Source of the DNA: a virus
Strand: one strand, 5' to 3'
Virus record (IMG/VR): IMGVR_UViG_3300050015_000063
Span: 1-31,524 of that record
Length of the DNA: 31,524 nt
Positions 13,646-20,327 of the stretch are shown here, one piece after another (the first letter of the stretch is position 1; every line of letters starts with the position of its first letter). The notes under the pieces are model-generated. The model saw only the letters and a list, made by a program, of their open reading frames with translations, did not search any database and was not told the origin of the DNA. The translations under genes were made by a program, and so were the position numbers.

Positions 13646-13851
13646 CATTAGTTCTAACAAGTAAAGACTTTGAGCGAAGACGAAATCACTTCGCACATCA
13701 AGACTACGAAAACCTTATCAGTCTGTACTATAGGGCATTGAAAGAGGGTCTAACAATGAAAGCCTATCACATCAGCAAGATTATCTACGACAAGTTCGGT
13801 GAGGGAGATTTTAGAAGTGGTTACGATTATGGGAACGAAGTTAATAAATAA
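13642..13851 (+). CDS. Hypothetical helical protein
   Basis: A 69-residue protein (MTLVLTSKDFERRRNHFAHQ; DYENLISLYYRALKEGLTMK) joined to the upstream gene by an ATGA overlap. It is probably all-helical, possibly a small TPR-like pair. No family recognised. Confidence 0.55.
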   Translation: MTLVLTSKDFERRRNHFAHQDYENLISLYYRALKEGLTMKAYHISKIIYDKFGEGDFRSGYDYGNEVNK

Positions 13852-13856
13852 AAACT

Positions 13857-14351
13857 ATGAGTAAATTGACCATAAATTGGGGAGAAGTAAAATCAATCGC
13901 AAGTGGTGCAAAACTATTTGAAGGTTCGTTTATAGACGAGAGCGGTACAGAAACTACAGCTACAATCTGGGAAAAGGACAAAGAGGGTAAAGTGTTCCCA
14001 GACTTCGCTACATTAGCCCCTGGACACATCATAGAGGGTAACTTGTGGCAGAGTCCCACTACAAAGAAATGGACAGTTTATCCGCCTAAGCCTGAAGCAG
14101 CAAAAGGTGGTAATCGTACTGCTATGATGGAAAAAGTCATGGACAAAAAAGCAGGACAGATTGAAAACTTCCAAGCCAAAAAGGAAAGTTCAATAGAGAA
14201 AATGGCGTGCCAACGTGATGCTGTGTTGCTTGTAACCGCTTTCTATCCTGAACTCGCTACCGTAGCAATCGTAATGCGTGAGGAGTCTATCGCTAGAAAG
14301 ATAGAACATTGGAGAGAATATCTACAAAATAAACTTAATCAACCTTTCTAA
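13857..14351 (+). CDS. OB-fold-like, putative single-stranded DNA-binding protein
   Basis: A 164-residue protein. Residues ~15-78 read as a five-strand beta pattern (KLFEGSFIDESGTETTATIW, PGHIIEGNLWQSPTTKKWTV) typical of an OB fold. A Pro/Gly linker and a helical C-terminal domain follow (AMMEKVMDKKAGQIENFQAK; EHWREYLQNKLNQPF). No acidic tip as in bacterial SSB is visible. It is the only replication/recombination-type protein in the early unit apart from the nucleases, which makes an ssDNA-binding role reasonable but unproven. Confidence 0.5.
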   Translation: MSKLTINWGEVKSIASGAKLFEGSFIDESGTETTATIWEKDKEGKVFPDFATLAPGHIIEGNLWQSPTTKKWTVYPPKPEAAKGGNRTAMMEKVMDKKAGQIENFQAKKESSIEKMACQRDAVLLVTAFYPELATVAIVMREESIARKIEHWREYLQNKLNQPF

Positions 14352-14352
14352 T

Positions 14353-14634
14353 ATGACACACCCAAACTGCGACCATAGTTGCACAAGTGAATGTAGACGA
14401 AGTGGTTGTAACTGTCTGTGTGGAGAGTACCACGACAGTATGACACCAGACGAACTCATAGAAGCGTTGAAAGACGATTTACGAGATACCAGAATTGAGA
14501 CTGTAAAGATGTTACTTCTTATGTATTTGCAAGGCGAGAAAGCTAGAAAACTTGCAAGCGATATTGTAGACGGATTATTCCCAGACCAAGACTTCATCAA
14601 CGACAAAAAGGCTTTAGCTCAACACAACGACTAA
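14353..14634 (+). CDS. Cysteine-rich small protein
   Basis: A 93-residue protein. Residues 6-27 carry many Cys/His residues (CDHSCTSECRRSGCNCLCGEYH), likely one or two zinc sites. The remainder is helical and polar (TPDELIEALKDDLRDTRIET). It follows the OB-fold-like gene by one base. No known function. Confidence 0.6.
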   Translation: MTHPNCDHSCTSECRRSGCNCLCGEYHDSMTPDELIEALKDDLRDTRIETVKMLLLMYLQGEKARKLASDIVDGLFPDQDFINDKKALAQHND

Positions 14635-14635
14635 C

Positions 14636-14923
14636 ATGACACAGAAAAACATTATCTTAAAACTCCTCGCCTCTCAACCAGATAAAAAGTTTTTCAGTTA
14701 CGAACTTATGAAAGCAAGTACACCGTTCGGTTGGTTGGGGAGTTCTGGGGATAGACGAGCAAGAGAACTGGCGGAAGAAGGCTTAATAAATAAAAGAGAG
14801 GGCAAAGTCTATGCAGAATACTGGCATAAACCAAAACCAGATGTCTTTCAGATGATGGGATTAACAAAGAAGCCAGTTATGCAGGACTTATTCAAATCAT
14901 TTGGAAAAATCTATGGAAAATAG
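14636..14923 (+). CDS. Winged-helix DNA-binding protein
   Basis: A 95-residue protein with helix-turn-helix/wing pattern: IILKLLASQPDKKFFSYELM, SGDRRARELAEEGLINKREG, and KVYAEYWHKP as wing strand. This form is common in phage regulators that read DNA or promote orderly origin firing. It lies after the OB-fold-like gene and before an HNH gene. Confidence 0.6.
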   Translation: MTQKNIILKLLASQPDKKFFSYELMKASTPFGWLGSSGDRRARELAEEGLINKREGKVYAEYWHKPKPDVFQMMGLTKKPVMQDLFKSFGKIYGK

Positions 14924-15464
14924 AACCTTTGACAGCGTAATCTCCGCCTTAAACAATATGGTCGCACAGAAGCAATGCCGAAAATGTGATGAGATAAAAT
15001 CTAGTGATTATTTCGGAAAGGATAAAAAAAGAAAAGACGGTTTGGCTTCTTGGTGTAAAAAGTGTAGAAATGCTGTGAGACATAACTTTTACATTAAACA
15101 CAAATCAAAAGAAATCAAGCAAAAAATTAAATACTATATTCGTAACAGAAAACAAATACTAAAAAGAGAAAAGGTATATAAAAGAAAGAATAAGGACTCT
15201 ATATCAGATAGAGATAGAAAATACCAAAAAAGAAAAAAAGACACTATCGGTGGTCATAGAAAATATGTTGCAAGATATAAGACAAAAAATGCCGTCCTTT
15301 CAGGAAAATTAAAAAAATTGCCTTGTACCTTTTGCGGGAGTATTAAAAGTCAAGCTCATCATCATAATGGATACACAAAAGAACACTGGTTAGACGTGTT
15401 ATGGCTTTGTGAAAAACATCATAAAATAGTACATAGAAAATATAATTATTCAAAACTAAAATGA
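14913..15464 (+). CDS. HNH endonuclease with N-terminal zinc knuckle (second copy)
   Basis: 183 residues from the ATG at 14913; the frame could extend to a TTG at 14901. N-terminal knuckle: CRKCDEIKSSDYFGKD ... SWCKKCR. Middle: strongly basic, Lys/Arg/Tyr-rich helices. C-terminal HNH: CTFCGSIKSQAHHHNG, then WLCEKHHKIVHRKY. The same domain order as 12662-13117 indicates a shared origin. The start lies inside the upstream gene's last codons. Confidence 0.82.
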   Translation: MENRTFDSVISALNNMVAQKQCRKCDEIKSSDYFGKDKKRKDGLASWCKKCRNAVRHNFYIKHKSKEIKQKIKYYIRNRKQILKREKVYKRKNKDSISDRDRKYQKRKKDTIGGHRKYVARYKTKNAVLSGKLKKLPCTFCGSIKSQAHHHNGYTKEHWLDVLWLCEKHHKIVHRKYNYSKLK

Positions 15465-15796
15465 TAAAACTTCCAGCATATTTTTGTGGCTTTGGTTCTA
15501 AAGTAGACGGTTCAGCTTCGCTTCGCTTCAACACACAGGAAATTGCCGACACAGACTTTGCAGAATTGAAACGAACGCTTAATTTATTTGGTTGGTTGAT
15601 TTTTGCCGAAAATGCTACTGATAAAGACTTGCCAGATGAACCGCCAGTTGAAGAAGGAAAAACCCATAGTGAAAGATTAAGGTCGGTACTCTTTCTATTA
15701 TGGAAGCAGAAAAAGGAAACTACGGACTTTGAGACTTGGCGAAAAGCACAGATGGAAAAGTTTATTGAACACATTAAGAAGCAATTAGATGATTAA
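15461..15796 (+). CDS. Hypothetical early protein
   Basis: A 111-residue protein starting MIKLPAYFCGFGSKVDGSAS. The first half is beta-like (SLRFNTQEIADTDFAELKRT) and the C-terminus is a basic helix (FETWRKAQMEKFIEHIKKQL). The ATGA overlap with the HNH gene supports it. Proteins of this pattern occur in many phage early regions. Function not assigned. Confidence 0.6.
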   Translation: MIKLPAYFCGFGSKVDGSASLRFNTQEIADTDFAELKRTLNLFGWLIFAENATDKDLPDEPPVEEGKTHSERLRSVLFLLWKQKKETTDFETWRKAQMEKFIEHIKKQLDD

Positions 15797-16037
15797 ACTC
15801 TCTGACTTCACAAAAGACTATAAGACGGGACAAGTGGAAAATAGGAATGACATTGTTAAGAAATTCGTGGTAAAATTAAACCAAGATAGAGTGTTTAATA
15901 AATTGAAACCACTTGCCCCTCGCTTCTATGCAATCCGTATGAGTATGTTGAAAATCTGGGAATTAGAAGCGTTTTTAAAAGAGTGTTGGCACGCAGATAA
16001 CTTCTCACGCTTTTGGTGGGGGAAGACAAAAAAGTAA
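15789..16037 (+). CDS. Hypothetical basic protein
   Basis: An 82-residue basic protein (MIKLSDFTKDYKTGQVENRN; LKPLAPRFYAIRMSMLKIWE) with an aromatic C-terminus (SRFWWGKTKK). It overlaps the upstream gene by 8 bp and is the last gene before an internal promoter, so it probably ends a sub-operon. Function unknown. Confidence 0.6.
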   Translation: MIKLSDFTKDYKTGQVENRNDIVKKFVVKLNQDRVFNKLKPLAPRFYAIRMSMLKIWELEAFLKECWHADNFSRFWWGKTKK

Positions 16038-16047
16038 CTATGTCCAC

Positions 16048-16056
16048 TTATCCACA
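16048..16056 (+). promoter_or_regulatory. DnaA box upstream of an internal promoter
   Basis: A perfect TTATCCACA nonamer in the 74-bp gap before the 16112 gene, 19 bp upstream of a 20-bp palindrome and about 20 bp from the -35. It could be a DnaA-controlled promoter element or part of a dispersed origin. Confidence 0.45.
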
Positions 16057-16074
16057 TATTATGCCTACAATGCC

Positions 16075-16104
16075 ATTGAATAGCTCTATTCAATATAGTA
16101 TAAT
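16075..16104 (+). promoter_or_regulatory. Sigma70-type promoter with overlapping palindromic operator
   Basis: TTGAAT (16076-16081), a 17-bp spacer and a perfect TATAAT (16099-16104). A 20-bp sequence with perfect 9-bp arms, ATTGAATAGCTCTATTCAAT (16075-16094), covers the -35 and most of the spacer, as a repressor operator would. The expected start (16111-16112) coincides with the ATG of the next gene, so the mRNA may be leaderless. Confidence 0.6.
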
Positions 16105-16111
16105 AGAGGAT

Positions 16112-16543
16112 ATGAAAAAGAAAAAAGTGTGTGAAGAATGTGGGTGCAACTATGAAACTTATCAGGCATTTTCAAGATATTGTGGACAGCGTTGTAAAGG
16201 TAAAGCAAATTACAAATCAAGCGGTCGTAGTGTTCATGGGGATAATAAATTACCAAGTGCCACAGTCGGAGCTATGTCAGAAATATTTGTTTCGGCAGAG
16301 TTAATGAAAAAAGGTTATGCAGTCTTCAGAGCATTATCTCCATCTTGTTTCTGTGATTTAATTGCAATAAAAAATAACCAAACCTTAAGAATTGAAGCGA
16401 GGACAGGATATAAGAACACTAGAACGAATAGAATGTGTTACCCAAAAAATACTCATGGCGATATTACACACTTTGCAATTTATGAAAGAAATGAAGGTAA
16501 AACTTATTTTTTTGACACTAATCATAATGAAATAATGATATGA
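16112..16543 (+). CDS. Zinc-knuckle PD-(D/E)XK-like nuclease
   Basis: 143 residues from the ATG at 16112, chosen because it lies right at the predicted transcription start. N-terminus: CEECGCNYETYQAF ... RYCGQRCKG, a zinc knuckle. C-terminus: 'SEIFVSAELMKKGYAVFRAL', 'CFCDLIAIKNNQTLRIEART', matching the E...D...(E/Q)xK layout of the PDDEXK_5-type nucleases. The final catalytic lysine is arginine here (E-A-R). Such enzymes cleave DNA in resolution, restriction or homing. Activity is uncertain because of the substitution. The gene has its own promoter and operator. Confidence 0.65.
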   Translation: MKKKKVCEECGCNYETYQAFSRYCGQRCKGKANYKSSGRSVHGDNKLPSATVGAMSEIFVSAELMKKGYAVFRALSPSCFCDLIAIKNNQTLRIEARTGYKNTRTNRMCYPKNTHGDITHFAIYERNEGKTYFFDTNHNEIMI

Positions 16544-16926
16544 ACGGACAACCTATACCAAAACAAGGCAAAGTAAAAGGTTTATCGTTAGGTAAGTGGC
16601 GTTCAAAGTGTGATAAAGAAATGCAGATAAAAGGTAAAATGCTCTTTCCCAAAAGTTTAATTTCAGGACAACCTACAGAGGTTATGCACCACTTTATTCC
16701 GAAAAGTGTTTCAGCGACACTTCGTTACAACTGGGATAACCTTATCCCATTGACAACTGCCGAACATTGTCGCCTACACCAAAGTCCTGACCCTACGATT
16801 GAACAGATGATACGGAGTAAAAAAGGCGATGCGTGGTGGAATGACTTACAGGCACGGAAAGGAGTAATCATAAAAGTAAATGTCGGGTATTACAAAGAAG
16901 TTTATCAACGGCTATCCGCAGTTTAA
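16540..16926 (+). CDS. HNH-like nuclease
   Basis: A 128-residue basic protein. 'TEVMHHFIPKSVSATLRYNW' and NLIPLTTAEHCRLHQSPD give an HH...N...H pattern like the HNH or NinG-type recombination nucleases. The N-terminus is basic (KQGKVKGLSLGKWRSKCDKE). It overlaps the PD-(D/E)XK-like gene by an ATGA junction, so two putative nucleases are co-expressed from one controlled promoter. Confidence 0.65.
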   Translation: MNGQPIPKQGKVKGLSLGKWRSKCDKEMQIKGKMLFPKSLISGQPTEVMHHFIPKSVSATLRYNWDNLIPLTTAEHCRLHQSPDPTIEQMIRSKKGDAWWNDLQARKGVIIKVNVGYYKEVYQRLSAV

Positions 16927-16938
16927 TCTCAAACTTAT

Positions 16939-17082
16939 ATGAAAAAGATAATTAGAGGAATAGATTGTTGTTGCGATGAGATTTATATATGCCGTTATCA
17001 TTATCGCCTCTGCTGGATAAAAGGCTCAATCATTGGTTTTGTTATAAGTGCCATAGTTATTAGCTTAATGTTCCTTATATGA
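16939..17082 (+). CDS. 47-aa cysteine-rich membrane protein
   Basis: A short ORF with a Cys-rich head (IDCCCDEIYICRYHYRLCW) and one hydrophobic span (GFVIISA-type segment, residues ~28-46). Its stop overlaps the next ATG (ATGA). The coupling on the 3' side supports translation. Function unknown. Confidence 0.5.
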   Translation: MKKIIRGIDCCCDEIYICRYHYRLCWIKGSIIGFVISAIVISLMFLI

Positions 17083-17642
17083 AATCAGAAGAACAAAAAT
17101 GTAGAGTATGCGGTTGTACAGACAATAATGCGTGTATTGGTGGTTGTCATTGGATTGCGTATGATTTGTGTTCTGCCTGCCACACTCCCGTTCAAAAGGA
17201 GAAGTGTGTAACTGACCCAGAGTTTAGAAAGCAATATGAAAATCGTATCCCCCAAACTTCAAGTGGACATTCTGCACATTTTGAACACAATCCCCACGAT
17301 TTAGGTACACTAGCAGTTGAGGATTATGAAATCAAGAATGCAAGTACTTCCTCATCAGAGAGTTGGGGTGAGACCTTTGAGAAACATTTTAAGGGCGTTT
17401 GTGTCTTAGACCCAGATGGTGGTGCTTTTGACCACAGTGTTATTACAGTATATCCAGCAATCCTCTCCTTCATCAAAAATACAATTACAGCTGAGGTTGA
17501 GAGGGGGAGGAAAAAAACTGTGGAGGAGTGTGTGAATGTGATTTATGGATTACAAAAACCAGAAGATGAAGACGGAGAGGGCAAAGAGTGGAACGCCGCA
17601 ATCAAATGTGCCCACGATAATGTCCGTTCCTTTACCCACTAA
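17079..17642 (+). CDS. Zinc-binding early protein
   Basis: A 187-residue protein. The N-terminal ~35 residues, CRVCGCTDNNACIGGCHWIA then DLCSACH, form a Cys/His module seen in many phage early proteins. The rest is polar with no known motif (VITVYPAILSFIKNTITAEV; EGKEWNAAIKCAHDNVRSFT). A nucleic-acid or protein-binding adaptor is plausible. Confidence 0.6.
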   Translation: MKSEEQKCRVCGCTDNNACIGGCHWIAYDLCSACHTPVQKEKCVTDPEFRKQYENRIPQTSSGHSAHFEHNPHDLGTLAVEDYEIKNASTSSSESWGETFEKHFKGVCVLDPDGGAFDHSVITVYPAILSFIKNTITAEVERGRKKTVEECVNVIYGLQKPEDEDGEGKEWNAAIKCAHDNVRSFTH

Positions 17643-17655
17643 ATTATTTTAACAG

Positions 17656-17844
17656 ATGAAAAAGAGTATGGAAACAAAAGCAACGGTTTTAGGGTTTGAG
17701 ATAGTTTGCTCTGACTGTTTCGCTCATTACGATAAATACAGAGAACACACTTGCCTGCCTTGGCTTAAAATGTTGGTTGCAAAATTCAAGAAAGATAATC
17801 CAGAGAAATACAAAGAGATGTGCAAAAATCAAATCACCTTATAA
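17656..17844 (+). CDS. Small hypothetical protein with CxxC
   Basis: A 62-residue protein (MKKSMETKATVLGFEIVCSD; CSDCFAHYDKYREHTCLPWL) with one CxxC, a further Cys and histidines that may bind zinc. A second in-frame ATG at codon 5 gives a 58-aa version. Function unknown. Confidence 0.5.
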   Translation: MKKSMETKATVLGFEIVCSDCFAHYDKYREHTCLPWLKMLVAKFKKDNPEKYKEMCKNQITL

Positions 17845-17882
17845 GCCCCCACAAGGAGATAAATTAAAATAATAAGAGATAT

Positions 17883-18089
17883 ATGAAAATCAAGTGGCAA
17901 TTACCAAAACAGTGCAAAAAAGTTTCCTACAAAACCAGACAGAACGCTTGGAAGGCGGCGATTAGGTTTAAGGAATTGTATGGTACAGAACAGGCCGCCT
18001 ATATCTGTTTTCGGAAGGACTTAAAGAAACACTTTCACCTCACTAGCCACGCACCAATGACACCACCAAAGAAATTATTAAATCTTTAA
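17883..18089 (+). CDS. Small basic protein
   Basis: A 68-residue, strongly basic protein (MKIKWQLPKQCKKVSYKTRQ; NAWKAAIRFKELYGTEQAAY) with a CFRKDLKKHFHLTSH end. The pattern resembles small phage nucleic-acid-binding proteins. An AAGGAG sits 25-30 nt upstream, too far to serve as a normal ribosome site. Confidence 0.5.
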   Translation: MKIKWQLPKQCKKVSYKTRQNAWKAAIRFKELYGTEQAAYICFRKDLKKHFHLTSHAPMTPPKKLLNL

Positions 18090-18101
18090 CCCCTAACCAA
18101 T

Positions 18102-18275
18102 ATGCCATCAAAAAGAAGTGAGGAAAAGAAGAACTGGCTGTGCAGATTATTCGGCCACAAGTTTGATTTGATTGAAGTGGCGATATTCAACATAGAATGT
18201 TCGGCAATAAATCGTGAGGAATTAGCACCGCAGATAGTTTGCCAAAGATGTGGCTTTACTTTTAAGATAAAATAA
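18102..18275 (+). CDS. 57-aa zinc-motif protein
   Basis: Short ORF beginning MPSKRSEEKKNWLCRLFGHK and ending VCQRCGFTFKIK. The CxxxxGH ... CxxCG spacing is a recurrent small phage zinc module. It lies 12 nt after the preceding gene. Role unknown. Confidence 0.5.
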   Translation: MPSKRSEEKKNWLCRLFGHKFDLIEVAIFNIECSAINREELAPQIVCQRCGFTFKIK

Positions 18276-18298
18276 ATATAACCTCAAGTGCTAGATTT

Positions 18299-18417
18299 AT
18301 TAGAAGTTAAATGAAATAAATATATGAGAGATTGCGACTGCGGCGGAAACTTGATTTGTAGGTATTCGTGGCTTTATAAGTTTATTAAAAAATTACTCAT
18401 TAGAAGTTAAATGAAAT
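18299..18417 (+). repeat. Duplicated 19-bp leader sequence
   Basis: ATTAGAAGTTAAATGAAAT occurs at 18299-18317 and 18399-18417, each just before a start codon (18322 and 18421). The copies are exactly 100 bp apart. They could be a duplicated translation or operator element, or the trace of a short tandem duplication. Confidence 0.7.
18322..18410 (+). CDS. Mini-protein of about 28 aa, cysteine-rich start
   Basis: A short reading frame beginning MRDCDCGGNLIC and continuing with basic/hydrophobic residues to a stop just before 18411. The first half is clear; I am less sure of the frame in the second half. It is placed between two copies of the 19-bp repeat. The Cys pattern resembles the neighbouring small zinc proteins, but coding is uncertain. 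Confidence 0.3.
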
Positions 18418-18420
18418 GAG

Positions 18421-18621
18421 ATGAAAAAACTTATACTTATAAAAAATAAAGACTTGGCTATCAAAAAGGAAGTGGCAGATTGCTATTGTGATTTTTGTGG
18501 TGAAGATGAGGTTGTTGTTTTCACCTCTACTTTTGACGATAAAAAAGACGGCGACCTTAGAAAATGCGAAATGCAAATCTGTGTAGACTGTGTACAGCAA
18601 TTAGCTAAACTACTCAAATGA
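18421..18621 (+). CDS. Small two-CxxC zinc protein
   Basis: A 66-residue protein: CYCDFCGEDEVVVF and CVDCVQQLAKLLK give two CxxC pairs, a treble-clef-like zinc site. It is preceded by the second copy of the 19-bp repeat and overlaps the next gene by an ATGA junction. Function unknown. Confidence 0.55.
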   Translation: MKKLILIKNKDLAIKKEVADCYCDFCGEDEVVVFTSTFDDKKDGDLRKCEMQICVDCVQQLAKLLK

Positions 18622-18953
18622 AAAACAACCAACCATTTATTACGACAGACTTGAGAGAGGAGTTTGAGAAACGATTTCCTAACATAGAGGTTAGAATACC
18701 CGATATTGAAGAGTACCATACTGGCAAAAAGGCTTATGACGCTATCGCCGACTTCTGGCTTCAAAAGATGTCAGAACACAAAGAACGCTTAATCAAAGAG
18801 GTGGAGGAACCAAAATACACATTTAGAAAAGTGGAGTGGGAAACGGGAATTGAGTCTATGGAAAATGAGCAAGACGACACCAAATGTACGGCTTATTGCG
18901 AAGGCTATAACCAAGCCCAAAAAGACATTTTACGCAGGCTACAGAGCGTGTAA
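18618..18953 (+). CDS. Hypothetical protein
   Basis: A 111-residue, charged, mostly helical protein (MKNNQPFITTDLREEFEKRF; AYDAIADFWLQKMSEHKERL) ending EGYNQAQKDILRRLQSV. It is joined to the upstream gene by an ATGA overlap. No domain recognised. Confidence 0.55.
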   Translation: MKNNQPFITTDLREEFEKRFPNIEVRIPDIEEYHTGKKAYDAIADFWLQKMSEHKERLIKEVEEPKYTFRKVEWETGIESMENEQDDTKCTAYCEGYNQAQKDILRRLQSV

Positions 18954-18963
18954 TTAAATTGTT

Positions 18964-19212
18964 ATGAAAACAAAAGATATACACATTGACCCGAATGATG
19001 ACAGTACTACAATACTTGCTAGAGCCACAGAGTGTTGTAACGGCAGTCACCAGACCATTGCGGGAGCATTACTTAAAAGCCCTCAGTGGAAGGCGTGGTA
19101 CGATTATGCTTCAAGAAAGCAATTATTCGATGTCGATGAGTCAATGATGATTGATTGTATGAGTGACGCCCATTGGAAAACGTTCGTATTATTTATAAGG
19201 AAAATGAAATGA
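18964..19212 (+). CDS. Hypothetical protein
   Basis: An 82-residue protein (MKTKDIHIDPNDDSTTILAR; CCNGSHQTIAGALLKSPQWK) with no known motif. It is coupled to the next gene by an ATGA overlap. Probably helical. Confidence 0.5.
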   Translation: MKTKDIHIDPNDDSTTILARATECCNGSHQTIAGALLKSPQWKAWYDYASRKQLFDVDESMMIDCMSDAHWKTFVLFIRKMK

Positions 19213-19391
19213 AACCTTATCGCTGCTTTAAGTGCAAAAAACTAATACCCAAATACTCTGAAACTTACTTCAGAGGGCATATCTTTCACTTTAAGTGTTT
19301 GAAAATGAGCGAGTTTAGACCTGCCAACAAAACTTTGAAGGCAACCAATCAGAAGTCCCGCTCTTCCCATAAACGTAAGCGGCTAAAATAG
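19209..19391 (+). CDS. LIM-like small zinc protein, last early gene
   Basis: 60 residues from the ATG that overlaps the previous stop; a longer frame from 19173 would overlap deeply. CFKCKKLIPKYSETYF followed by HIFHFKCL resembles half a LIM-type zinc finger. The C-terminus is basic (HKRKRLK). Its last 77 bp overlap, tail to tail, the transglycosylase gene on the other strand, marking the meeting point of the two transcription units. Confidence 0.5.
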   Translation: MKPYRCFKCKKLIPKYSETYFRGHIFHFKCLKMSEFRPANKTLKATNQKSRSSHKRKRLK

Positions 19392-19743
19392 TATTGTCTG
19401 TTTCGTCAAAGACATCATGGTTTTTTAGATTATCTCCCCACAACTGTTTTCCGTAATGCTCCCAACTACTTTTTAGGAACTGGTATTTCCCGCTTGCTGT
19501 TGAGTTTGGGTTGCGAGCTAGTGGATTGTTTTGAGACTCGCACTTCGCTATTCTTTCGAAGACGGATAAAGGCTTCGGGTAGTCCAACACAGGAACTAAA
19601 ACCGTTGGTGTAGAAGAACTTTGTTCCGTCTGCATTTGGTTGGCTAATGCTTGCTTTGGAGAAAGTACCTTTTTTGCGACTAACATTATTAGTAAACTGA
19701 CTATTATTATCAACAGAATAAACCATCTAGATTTTGATTTCAA
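19315..19743 (-). CDS. Membrane-anchored Rpf/SLT-like transglycosylase
   Basis: A 142-residue protein from a TTG start; no ATG is available upstream before an in-frame stop. Residues 7-24 are a membrane anchor (WFILLIIIVSLLIMLVAKKV), then a Ser/Thr/Pro linker. Residues 60-140 form a lysozyme-like domain, 'ERIAKCESQNNPLARNPNST' with catalytic Glu at about 69, then ASGKYQFLKSSWEHYG. This matches resuscitation-promoting-factor and soluble lytic transglycosylase domains that cleave peptidoglycan. It lies at the end of the lysis region, preceded by a long structured leader (19744-19980). With a TTG start and no Shine-Dalgarno site, translation may be weak or controlled. Confidence 0.75.
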   Translation of the reverse strand: MKSKSRWFILLIIIVSLLIMLVAKKVLSPKQALANQMQTEQSSSTPTVLVPVLDYPKPLSVFERIAKCESQNNPLARNPNSTASGKYQFLKSSWEHYGKQLWGDNLKNHDVFDETDNTILAAYVYGKSGTSDWLPSKFCWQV

Positions 19744-19980
19744 TTTGAGTAAGGGGGAGTGTCCTATATTCTCTGAACCCTACACACAAACATTTATCGC
19801 ACTCTAAACTAGTATCGGGCGAAAGAGAGCCGAAGCCCTATGTTTGGCGTAAGGTGTAAGATTACCCGTATTCACGGGCAGACCTGCGACTCCTAATCCT
19901 GCAGGGTTCAAAGAACATAACTCATTTCTCGGTCTGCGGTTTGCCCGACTAAGGCAACCCTAGACTTGTGCTATACGGAA
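19744..19980 (-). ncRNA. Multi-hairpin leader or noncoding RNA between lysis genes
   Basis: A 245-bp gap without a credible ORF holds many stems (plus coordinates). GAGC/GCCC flank a loop that reads TTCG on the minus strand (19827-19838). CCCGT/ACGGG (19865-19878). CCTGC/GCAGG (19883/19901). GCAGACC (19878-19884) with GGTCTGC (19931-19937). GTTC-AAA-GAAC (19906-19916). GGTTTGCC/GGCAACC with a 7-nt loop (19938-19959). The UUCG loop and gene direction favour the minus strand. It could be a structured 5' leader of the TTG-started transglycosylase or a separate RNA. It does not match tRNA, tmRNA or RNase P in my reading. Confidence 0.45.
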
Positions 19981-19989
19981 GAACTACTA

Positions 19990-20238
19990 CTATCCCAAAT
20001 TCACCACACCTGCTACCTTACCATTATTGTCTGTGAATAATTGCTTGAGCAAATATCCAAAACCTGCAACGATGCCGAAATTAACCATATTCTTACCTAC
20101 TACGAGCCAGTCTGTTGCAAAGGCATCAAACCCTGACGTCATTACAATACCTGCTACTGCGATGATTAACGCCGCACCTACAGCAGTAAGTAGACCTTTT
20201 GCTAAATCTTTCCAACCGATAACAAATAATCCATTCAT
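19990..20238 (-). CDS. Holin candidate (two membrane segments)
   Basis: An 82-residue protein: MNGLFVIGWKDLAKGLLTAV with a first hydrophobic span (~13-35), then a second (~46-66; FGIVAGFGYLLKQLF), ending with a short polar tail. Size and two-span topology, in a lysis cluster, fit a holin that permeabilises the membrane so endolysin can reach peptidoglycan. No sequence motif proves it. A minus-strand TATAAT sits at 20284-20279 upstream, without a good -35. Confidence 0.55.
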   Translation of the reverse strand: MNGLFVIGWKDLAKGLLTAVGAALIIAVAGIVMTSGFDAFATDWLVVGKNMVNFGIVAGFGYLLKQLFTDNNGKVAGVVNLG

Positions 20239-20313
20239 TTTATTAGATATTACTTAATAATAAGTTCAATCTGACACAATTATACTATAAAAACACAACT
20301 TTTGGTAGGTACT

Positions 20314-20322
20314 TTATCCACA
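20314..20322 (+). promoter_or_regulatory. DnaA box upstream of holin candidate
   Basis: A third perfect TTATCCACA in a non-coding spot, between the hairpin at 20328 and the holin gene. It may be functional or chance. Two to three perfect boxes in 30 kb is more than expected by chance alone. Confidence 0.4.
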
Positions 20323-20327
20323 TAGCA

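Noticed and set aside
12490-19391. Temperate lifestyle
   Set aside because: No integrase, attachment site or CI-type repressor is visible; the RHH and winged-helix candidates alone do not show lysogeny.
19466-19726. Alternative minus-strand frame in the transglycosylase gene
   Set aside because: Another frame of the same DNA; the lysozyme-like domain with its catalytic Glu is in the 19315-19743 frame.
19766-19790. GTTCAGAGA on the minus strand resembling the group I intron R element
   Set aside because: No P7 partner, P3/P8 or other core element is found, and no split exon is evident.
19875-19916. tRNA-like stretch (CTCCTAA loop followed by GGTTCAAA)
   Set aside because: It resembles an anticodon loop with CCT and a T-loop, but the anticodon stem has mismatches and no acceptor or D arm can be drawn around it.
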